Source of the DNA: Amaurobius ferox
Taxonomy: Eukaryota; Arthropoda; Arachnida; Araneae; Amaurobiidae
Reading direction: 5' to 3'
DNA length: 64,000 nt
Assembly (NCBI GenBank): GCA_951213105.1
Contig: OX578140.1
Coordinates: 119,333,653-119,397,652 of the forward strand
A model generated the notes under the pieces. The model worked only from the letters and a program-made list of their open reading frames with translations. It did no database searches and was not told the origin of the DNA. Shown here in pieces: positions 55,934 to 64,000 of the stretch (its first letter is position 1; each line of letters opens with the position of its first letter). The translations under genes and the position numbers were made by a program.

Positions 55934-56216
55934 GAGACATGGAGACAGCAGTGCGGACCTGGCCTACCTCTCGGTTTACAGGTTTAGTTCCGCACCCCTG
56001 GGGACTTACGGACCCACATGTTTTTTTCCCGGCCATCCACCCAGCTGCTCTAAGTCCTCGGACGAGTCGGATGGTCAGGGCTTTCGGACCCACATGTTTA
56101 GCGTGATCGTATTCCGCGTGAACACGGCGGTAGTTTTTTCCTTTTCCAGCGGAGGGAATCGAACCCGGGTCTACCGAGTGCAATTCCCGTGCGCTGACCA
56201 GCGAGCTACCGCGCCC
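55934..56216 (-). mobile_element. tRNA-derived SINE, second subfamily (different tail)
   Basis: The minus strand begins GGGCGCGGTAGCTCGCTGG (A box) with B box GGGTTCGATTCC, then CATGTGGGTCCG as in the main SINE. After GTAAGTCC it changes to CCAGGGGTGCGGAAC and ends TGTCTCCATGTCTC, unlike the CTCAACAAC tail. Flanked by perfect 16-bp repeats GTAAATAAGTCACTTG (55918-55933, 56217-56232). A 62-bp LINE tail interrupts it. Confidence 0.88.
56024..56085 (+). mobile_element. 62-bp LINE 3'-tail insertion inside the SINE
   Basis: TTTTCCCGGCCATCC ... GATGGTCAGGGCTTTC, flanked by perfect 14-bp repeats GGACCCACATGTTT (56010-56023, 56086-56099) that belong to the SINE body. Orientation is opposite to the SINE. 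Confidence 0.88.
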
Positions 56217-56679
56217 GTAAATAAGTCACTTGTGGTTCACCCTGATGCTGATTAGATTTTGGTACGATTCGAAAAAAATAACCTGCCCTTTTTTGCAAAA
56301 CAGCCCGTAAAAATCGCAAAAATCTAAAATAAAAACTACGTATGCTCAAATATATCCAAAATTCTTGTTTAATACCTAATTTTTAACGAAAAAAAGAATA
56401 AGATCAACCCCATTACACTAGGACTAGCCGTTCTCGAGATATTTTAGTTTTATCGTATTTTCTCTACTCCATCTTTGAAAATAAGTCCAGTTATCAAATG
56501 AAAACGAAAATTGAATTAAAAGTCACCTAATTTAATTAAAATAAAGAAAACGTGGATATAAGTCTGCAGGAAAAGTCATGTGCTGCCCACATCAGATTTT
56601 TAAATACTAAATATGTATTCATCAGAAAATACATATACTTTTCTATTTTTATATATAGATTTAAAAATATAGAAAAAAG

Positions 56680-57110
56680 CCCCAGGATTATAAATGAACT
56701 TGACCGACTGCACTTTGCGGTACAAAATGCTCACTACAAGCAAGTTTTTTCACTTTCCCTAGTTTCATAATCTGTATGTAGATCACGAAATTTCAGTCCA
56801 GAGTTTACTTACCAAAAGAGCTTTTCACTCACCAGTTTAATATAAATAACATTGCATAATCTGTTTGTCTATTCTTATCGAAGACAAAATTGCATTAAAT
56901 AAAGCTGAATATGCAGACATTAAGTTATTGTGTGATTTGGTTTATTGCAGTTTGGAGAAGCATTTTAAGAACAAATTTAAACAATTTTCAGTCCATGATT
57001 GCTAGCGGTGGTACATCAATAATTGTGCAAGAATATTAATGGAGATATTCAATGGAAATATGTATCCAAGAAAAAAACAAATAGATCACTTCTACAGAGT
57101 TAACTTATGT
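56680..57110. other. AT-rich spacer
   Basis: No gene recognised between repeat F and the Tigger element. Confidence 0.5.
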
Positions 57111-57114
57111 TATA

Positions 57115-58636
57115 CAATAGACCCCCTCCTATAACACGGGTTCATATAAGACGGATTCGTATAACACGCTAAAAGAGGCTCGTATAACACGGTAAAGGAA
57201 TGAGACAGATGTTTCGATTTTATTACGTTTTAGCTCCAATAATTAATATAACTTTTGACTGGTAGCACTAAACGTCATTGTGCTTCTCAAATTTCGGGGA
57301 AATCCCATTTTTAGAGGAGATCGTCTCAGTTTGTTTCTAGCTGTGATGCACATTAAACGTGTCTGAGAAAACTTTTATATCGTATGATTTATTTTATTCA
57401 ACTTAAATTTGAGGGAAAAAAAAGTTTTAGGAAAATAAATCTTTGCGAAATTAAACCCGATTTCATCTAGAGGAAGTACATATCTGTTATCTCTGGTACA
57501 TATATACTATCAATTACGCTGTGTTTAAAGTCAAGTTTGTTAAATAAATTTAAAAAGATATTATAATACGTACATAAATTAGGTAAGTCTAATAATTTTA
57601 TAATTTTTACGTTATCTAAGATTTTGTTTTTAGTCATCATGACCCCTGCCATGGAGAAGAATTCTAAGAAGAGCAGAAAATGTATATCCCTTGAAGAAAA
57701 AATTAAAATTTTGGATAGGTTAAAATCTGGTGAGAAAGTAGTAATTAATACTAGTAACCAACACTTAGATGAACAAGAATTTATGCAACTGGCAGAGTCG
57801 TCCGAATCAAGTAGTGAAGAAAACTCATTACGAATTTGCTGTGAGCCAGAGCAACACTTTACTACTTTAGAAATCTTAAATGAAGGATTAGAATTGGCAA
57901 AAAATCAGGAAGAACAGTTTACGAATAATGATCCATCAACAAAGCGCTCTGAGGAATTTAAGAAAAAATTGAAAGATTGTTTAGCTCTATATTTTGAAGT
58001 AAAAGAAGATTTAGAAAGTAACAATGATGAAATAGTTGAAAGCACAAGAAGATAGAGAAGAAACAAGTGAATCTTCAAGCTATGAAATAGCACAACCAAC
58101 ATTTAAAAGAAGATGTCGTTGGAACCTAATTATGGATAGCTCCGACAGTGAATAAATGTCAAAAAAAATGTAACTGCTTCTTTTATTTAACGCAAAATGA
58201 ATAACAAAACATTTTTAATTTCAATATTTGTTTGTTTTGAAGAAAAATAAAGAATATTTTAACTCTTAGATATTAAATATTTATTTTATATTTTTGTTAA
58301 GTATCTGTATAAGTGTATGTTTATGCATGAGTAAACTGTTTGTGAGCCGCTCATTTGCCAAAACGATTAAGTCCATAAAAGAAAAGGTAGAAAATATGTA
58401 TTGAAAAATATTTATACATTTCTTGTGAAAAAAACATTTATTATTCAACGGCCAAAAACATTGTTGTCATGTAGTGTTTTAAGCCTGATTATTAAAGAAA
58501 GTTATTTTAAATATAACAAGTAAGTTAATCACTTTGGGCTGTGAAAGGTTCATGTATTTGTATAATCTAAGTGACTCGTACAACACGGATTCATATAACA
58601 CGGAACGTATCTACTGTGTTATAGGGGGGTCTACTG
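57115..58636 (+). mobile_element. Tigger/pogo-type DNA transposon, internally deleted
   Basis: The ends CAATAGACCCCCTCCTATAA and ...TTATAGGGGGGTCTACTG are inverted repeats. Subterminal phrases TATAACACG and TTCATATAA occur several times on both sides. The target TA is duplicated at 57113-57114 and 58637-58638. At 1522 bp it lacks the catalytic domain. Confidence 0.9.
57639..58155 (+). pseudogene. Tigger transposase remnant (N- and C-terminal ends joined)
   Basis: The start at 57639 gives MTPAMEKNSKKSRKCISLEE, then KIKILDRLKSGEKVV, the beginning of the CENP-B-type helix-turn-helix. It then passes directly to an acidic C-terminal tail (EFMQLAESSESSSEENSL), so the rest of the DNA-binding region and the DDE domain are deleted. 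A frameshift near 58050 puts the end (TSESSSYEIAQPTFKRR ... MDSSDSE) in another frame. The product could bind DNA only weakly, if at all. Confidence 0.8.
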
Positions 58637-58639
58637 TAC

Positions 58640-60847
58640 ATAATTATGCCTGTTTTCTCTTGCATATCTTCAGTAATAACTAAGTAACAGAACAACTGAC
58701 CTTTTTTATATATAAATGAGCCAGCTGCTATATTACTGTGCAAGTTTATAACTCAATATATATTACTAATAAAAGCCTTGCAATATGGGTATTTTAAGTG
58801 CATGAAATAAAAATAGCTTAATTAAATAAACAAATTTTGATGGCACAGATATAATTACATTATGCAAGGGCAGTTGTCAACAAAGTAATTTTAAATTTAA
58901 CCTACCCAATTCCTTTAGTAAACTTCCAAAAACATGTATATATGCTTGTAGCTGCAATATGAAATTTAAGTAGTTAAAACACATCTTTTTATCAATATTT
59001 GTGCTAAATAATCCTAAGAGAAGATAAATCTTGATATATCCTACTAAAATTATGCACTAAATGATTGTAAATTTCTAAAAATCATCTGTAATATGTAAAC
59101 AAATATTTAACAACAAACATGGATGCCGTGCAGGGGAATCGCGAACGTGATGTCACATGAAACTCCTCCATGGCGGGACGGAGGCGCAGCCGTTGTAAGT
59201 AGTAATCTGGACACCCCGTCTCCATATATACATCTGAGATATGGGAGTTTTACATCACATTGATTCCGGTTTTGCCATACTTATAGAATACATATTTACA
59301 TATAGAATTTTTAGCCATACTTATAGAATACATATTTACATATACAATTTTACATATAGAATCCTGTATCAATATATGAGGACTGTACAGGTATTTTGTG
59401 TTAATGTTGTTGAATGCATATGAAAAGAGCAAAATCAAGAACACATTGAAAGTTACCGGCTGAAGTTCTTGAACATTTAATTACTATTACAGTTAGCCGA
59501 CAGTTTAGGTTGACTTTTGATCTGACCGTAGTAATGTTTTTTGTTTCTTTAGGTTCTGGATTATTGTTCCTGTTAGGAAATATAAAATATTATTGTAATT
59601 TGCTGTAGTCTACTTGTGTACAAGAGCAAAACATTCCCTGACATCTGGTGAAAAACTGTTTGTCCACTTATAGATATGAATGGACATAGTGGTATAGATG
59701 CTGTAGAAGCCACTGAGCATTTAAAAAATATTTTGAATGTTGGAAAAAGTGAAACTGAATCTGGTGTGTTCAATACGTTAGATCTCAGAATCTGCTTTTA
59801 TTTTATCCTATTTCATTTTTGTTTATAATATTGTACAAATATCAATTTTACTAACGTGTTTGCCTTTATTCTATAGGAGGTTTTAAGTTAATGTAAGGTG
59901 AGTGTTCCAGTTATGGCCACATTTTGAAAAAGTATAAGTTTAAAAATTTAACCTGCTTAATTGAATAAGTGCTATGAATTGATGCACAACATTTAATAGT
60001 AAATTTAATTTACTTTCATTGAATAGCAACAATATTTTACAAAATTTTTGATTTCTTTGAAATTTATAAAAATAAACAAAATCCTCCACTTTGTACCAGT
60101 TTTAGCTACCATGCCACCAGTTTTGGCCATCTTCAAGGACCAGTTTTGGCCATGACAATTAAATATTATTTACTCATCTATAAAAACGTAGATAAATGAA
60201 CATTTTGATGCTCATATTGGGTATTTAATAACTGTAGGCCTATCGAGAAGTTGTTAAATAATTAAATTAAAACGTTATTATAAAAGTATTAATCACAAAA
60301 TTGATATGAACGGAAGACATTTCATAATCAGGTAAATACAATATATATATTTTGGACTGATAAAATGTGTTATAAATTTACTATTTAAATTCTTCACTAT
60401 AGACATCAGTATCTTCATTTATATTGGCATAATTCAAACACAAGAAAATGCAATCATCATCAGAGTCTGGCAAAGGTTGAAGATGCAAGTTGCATTAGGT
60501 AACAAATAGGAGTGTTCCGATACTTATTATTGTTTTTGCCGATATATTGGTGATTTCCCGATACTGCCAATATTTAAGAAGTGATAGATTCGATATTTTT
60601 TTTTTTATACTTCAGTATTAAAAAAATGGGTTTTCTAAAGTGCCCTTCGTCCTGAAATAGAACAAACAATGTGCAGAAATACTCTAAAATACAGAAATAG
60701 CTTAAAAGGTAGACACTGGAGGCCACAAATAAGTCTGTTGGATTTTGTGCATCAACATGAAAGGGCAACTCTTAAAGTCGAAGGTCATTTGGCGATATGT
60801 TCAAATGTTTATAGTCAATGCTCCCCTCCCCCCATCTGTTATTTATT
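58640..60847. other. AT-rich spacer
   Basis: Contains a diverged piece of the GTAAGTAGTAATCTGGACA phrase (59186-59230) seen also near 28940 and 36615, a short tandem repeat (59271-59355) and a repeated CCAGTTTTGGCCA phrase (60107-60165). A 45-codon frame near 59676 (MNGHSGIDAVEATEHLKN) could be an exon, but nothing confirms it. Confidence 0.5.
59271..59355. repeat. Tandem duplication, about 44-bp unit
   Basis: GCCATACTTATAGAATACAT and ATTTACATATA recur in two adjacent copies. Confidence 0.8.
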
Positions 60848-62735
60848 ACTTTCCTTATATATATATAGTATAATGTACAGGGATGTATCTACAGTGGTCG
60901 CCGGTGGTTGGGATTTCCACCACTCAGAATTTCCGACCACCACTCATCCAAAAAAATATACATATTATAATTACATTTAAAAAAAGTTATATTCAATTTT
61001 ATCAAATGTTTTTCTTTAATATAAAAGTATACAATACTAATACTGTTTATGTGGGCGAATTAACGCGAAGCTCGTTTCGAGATTTTATATTCGCAATTAT
61101 AATTGTTCTGGAAAATCAACCACCACTCACATTTCTCTAGATACATCCCTGAATGTATAAGGAAAGTATTGTCACAGGTCTAAAATTCGAATTAGAGTTT
61201 TCGACGGGTGAGCACATTTCAAGCATCCCTGATCACGAATCGAACATTTTTGAGGTGATGTCTGTGAAGACGATATCTCACGAACGAATGGAGCAATTCG
61301 ATTGAAATTTGGTACAAAAATTACAATCTGTGAATACTGGAAGCCTATTGTTTTTAAACACAATCGAATGTTCAGAACCCCCCTAAATTTTTGAGTAAAA
61401 TTTTGAAAAACTCATCAAAAAATCAAAATCTTTAATAATGTTATACAAATAGACATTTCTTATGTAATTTTTCCTTAGGAAACGATTGACTTAAACTTTA
61501 GAAAGCTATCATGAACCTTCCTCGAGATATTGCACATTTTCCAAATAAATTTATCAAAAAATCCCATAAATTAAAAAAAAATATTAACTCTTGAGAAACA
61601 TGTTTACTTTTCATATGTAATATCATGCGATAAATTTGGTGACATCATTCTCGTGGATCTAGCTCATTCCATTCAGGAGAAAAGATACTTTTGTGGCGGT
61701 TAACTATCGCCATTTATGCCACCTGCACCAAAACGAACTAGAAGCGACTTTTCTCTGTGTATCTGATAACTGAGGAAACCGCATACCGTTTCCTGTTTTG
61801 GGACGCCTAACTTCCAAAGATTCCCGATGGGGATTTACACATAACTTTAACGCCGGTGGCAGTATGTTGGCATATGAAAGCCATAATTTTCATCACCAGC
61901 ATGTGTGAAAAACAATACGATGGTGCACACCGAAAACACATGGCATGCATGGGGGGCAACCCCCATTAATAAGCCCCAGACCAATAAGATGGTCGGTGAC
62001 TCCTGGAGCGTTTACAAAATTCAGTTTAGAAAAGAACTTTCATCTTTTCGGACAGAGACTCGCTCCTAAAATCTCGACTTGATCGGTCGACTCTCTGTCG
62101 ACTTGCTCTCAAACTTTGGAACTACGCAGTCGAAACCTCCTTTCAACTGCTCAGAGCTTAACGTTCCAACAATCAGGATTTATCCGCCTGCCGCAGAATC
62201 TCTTTGCAAAGTATTAGTATGCTGTATATATATTTGTAAAATTTAATGTAAATAAATGTTATTTTATGCAATGTTAACGTTCTGCCAAGAGAACAAAACA
62301 ACAACAACAAATGTCGGGGGATTGTGCTGGGCATTAATACCGCATGTCAGATTTAGCCCAATCAATCAAAACAAAACCAACACATAAACTCCGCACTTTG
62401 AGTAATACTTTTGTATTTGAATGCCAATAATCATTTATCTGCTATAAGAATAACTTATCTCTCTGTCCATAATGCTTGACAAGATTTTGGCGGCTGATTA
62501 GGTAGGACTTTTTTTAAATGTTGCCAAACTAACGAAAATCTTTCCAAATGGATAAAAGTGACTCTAAATCGATGAAAATGACAACTAATTGATGAAAATT
62601 CAATATCTTGGAAAGAATATGTATCTACTATAAGAGTAACCTATTTTTTTTTACTGTAGAAGTAGTAAATTTGTTCCATTATATAAGGAAAGTCATATGT
62701 TGCCCACATCAGATTTTTTATCTTTAGCATAGTAT
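60848..62735 (+). repeat. Repeat F relative, interrupted
   Basis: Starts ACTTTCCTTATATATA and continues after the MITE with GTATAAGGAAAGTATTG and GAGTTTTCGACGG, then ends GGAAAGTCATATGTTGCCC then ACATCAGATTTTTT. The interior differs from the 53756-56604 units; 61650-62500 contains GC-richer sequence and AATAAA (62251-62256) that may be a further insertion. Confidence 0.6.
60878..61151. mobile_element. MITE inserted in repeat F
   Basis: The left end CAGGGATGTATCTACAG and right end CTCTAGATACATCCCTG are inverted repeats. AATGTA is duplicated at 60872-60877 and 61152-61157. A second inverted phrase, CCACCACTCA near each end, is in direct orientation. 274 bp, no coding capacity. The CAGGG ends resemble hAT-type elements, but only six bases of duplication are visible. 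Confidence 0.75.
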
Positions 62736-62739
62736 GGAA

Positions 62740-64000
62740 TCTTTAACTCTTGATACATCCTAAATGAAATCCTTTTTTAAAACTGAGGGAGTTGGCTACA
62801 ACAAACATTCCTAATCAGATGTATAGTATAAATATTGTATTTAGTGTTTCCAGATGCATACATATTTGCCAAATTGCATGACCTTCTGCTAATCAGGCTA
62901 CTTTTGAACCCTTATCGCAACGTTTTGAAACATAAAATAACTAAAATATTAAAAAAAATCACACTGAGGTGCACCTTCCAGGATCCCACAGTACCTGTGT
63001 ACCACATTTCATGGCCGTATGACTTATTGATTACCCTCTACAGATCTCTTATATAGATACATACATCCTCCATTATTATGTAAGAAGGCCAAAGGTGACG
63101 TAAAAATTTATACAAGGACTATTTTTCATGTATACTCAAAAAAGTTTACCCATATCTAAAAGCGTGCCGAGACTGGCAGTTTGATACACAGATGGTTCAA
63201 GTAAAATGGTGTAACTTTAAAAAGATCTGATGTTAATGTATCAGAGGGTTGGTGGGGGAAGAGGGCGATTTTATTCTCTATATCTGGTTCATATTTGATT
63301 AAATCTCTCTATTGCATTGGATATGAATAACCATTGTTGTACTGAAGTTAAAATATAGAGTTTTCAGCCTCATTATCCTACTATTTTCTTTACTTATTTG
63401 ACTTGCATCTTTTCCTGTAAAATTCGCTTTGCATTAGCCGAATCAAAAGTGTTAAAGAAAAACAACTCCTATAACCTCTCCAGAATAAAAGTTAAATAAA
63501 GCAGAAAGAGAGATGGAAAAATCATGAATGGAGCATTCTCTCATTTGTCCGATAACTTGCAAGTATCTTTTTCTTTACGAAAATTTTGTTCAATTATTTT
63601 TTGTTTGGTGTCAGTTTGGGCTAAACAGTTCTGAAAATTTGTTATCATTGTGAGAAACCCGGATGAATTTTTTGAACATTTTTCAGAGTACTTTTTTGCT
63701 CATACATGGGTCATAGACGCGAGGCCTAGAATGTCGAAAACAGAGTCTTAAGATTGTTGTCGCCACCGAGGAGATGGTGGGAAATGCAAAATAAAGCTAT
63801 TTTGCCTGTCACCAGAGCGAGGGGATATATATCCCCGAGTGTACGAGAGGGTGGTCTGAGCATCGTTGCATGCTGGGAAAAATTCCAGAGGAATTATGCC
63901 ATGGTGGTCCCATAATCACGGTGGTATGGGATGATAGAAATATATAGGCAAAAAGGAACGCACTTGAGAGAGACTCTCCCTCCATGGTCCCGAGAGAGAA
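62740..64000. other. Unannotated right edge
   Basis: No gene recognised. A 16-bp palindrome GGGGATATATATCCCC lies at 63821-63836 within a GC-richer stretch (63700-64000) that may be the start of another element running out of the window. Confidence 0.45.

Larger units (their letters stand above)
55548..56604 (+). repeat. Unclassified repeat F, unit 3, interrupted by a SINE
   Basis: It follows unit 2 directly, sharing ATTTTTACTTTCCCTGC. Without the 283-bp SINE and one target repeat it would be about 760 bp, like unit 1. It ends CCACATCAGATTTTTA at 56604. Confidence 0.75.

Noticed and set aside
59676..59815. Possible exon MNGHSGIDAVEATEHLKN...
   Set aside because: Only 45 codons, no recognised domain and no second exon found nearby.
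61860..62320. Solo LTR in the GC-richer segment with AATAAA
   Set aside because: No clear TG...CA ends or target duplication could be identified; left as unclassified sequence.
1..64000. CRISPR array or bacterial operon
   Set aside because: No short spaced direct repeats of CRISPR type and no prokaryotic gene organisation; content is eukaryotic transposable elements.

Overview
This is AT-rich animal nuclear DNA, most likely from an arachnid and probably a spider. The guess rests on the mix of mobile elements (Jockey-type LINEs, a MSRRRIRQPFQ-type Tc1 element, BEL/Pao and Copia elements, piggyBac, hAT, Tigger/pogo) and on abundant tRNA-derived SINEs. No intact host protein gene is recognised. 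Almost every readable frame belongs to a transposable element (TE), most are broken, and many elements sit inside one another.

Layout. 1-3750: a Jockey-type LINE with a piggyBac remnant in a duplicated TTAA. 6610-9889: a broken hAT transposase gene holding a dead Tc1 element. 10252-13487: two SINEs and a gag-only LINE, separated by four copies of one 13-bp sequence; one SINE has a complete 5S rRNA-like head. 14077-19927: a Copia element on the minus strand with two 855-bp LTRs that look identical and a 5-bp target duplication; it keeps Gag, protease and integrase but has lost the reverse transcriptase core and RNase H. 21600-29100 and 32670-35130: two copies of one duplicated locus. The first carries a 3.8-kb insertion of two tandem composite units (each with four tRNA-like modules) that is absent from the second. 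30671-32434: a broken LINE ORF1. 35135-36160, 40905-41690 and 49040-50165: three copies of a ~1-kb repeat. 36279-36389: a THAP-domain fragment between inverted repeats. 39370-39547: a MITE. 39755-40550: an RNase H remnant of a LINE. 43595-45860: a second Jockey copy with one disabling 1-bp deletion. 46873-47163: another 5S-headed SINE. 50285-52340: a BEL/Pao gag-pol fragment lying between two SINE pieces. 53756-56604: three copies of an unclassified repeat, the third holding a SINE that itself holds a 62-bp LINE tail. 57115-58636: an internally deleted Tigger element. 60848-62735: a further copy of the unclassified repeat with a MITE inside.

The most unusual observation is a SINE subfamily with a 5S rRNA head fused to a tRNA-like segment that has lost its B box. 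One copy starts exactly at a 13-bp target duplication, so the 5S part is the true 5' end of the mobile unit. SINEs and a local LINE share a 3' tail, and two ~60-bp insertions of that tail alone, each with a 14-bp target duplication, suggest the machinery that moves them. All identities come from reading the sequence by eye; no database search was run.
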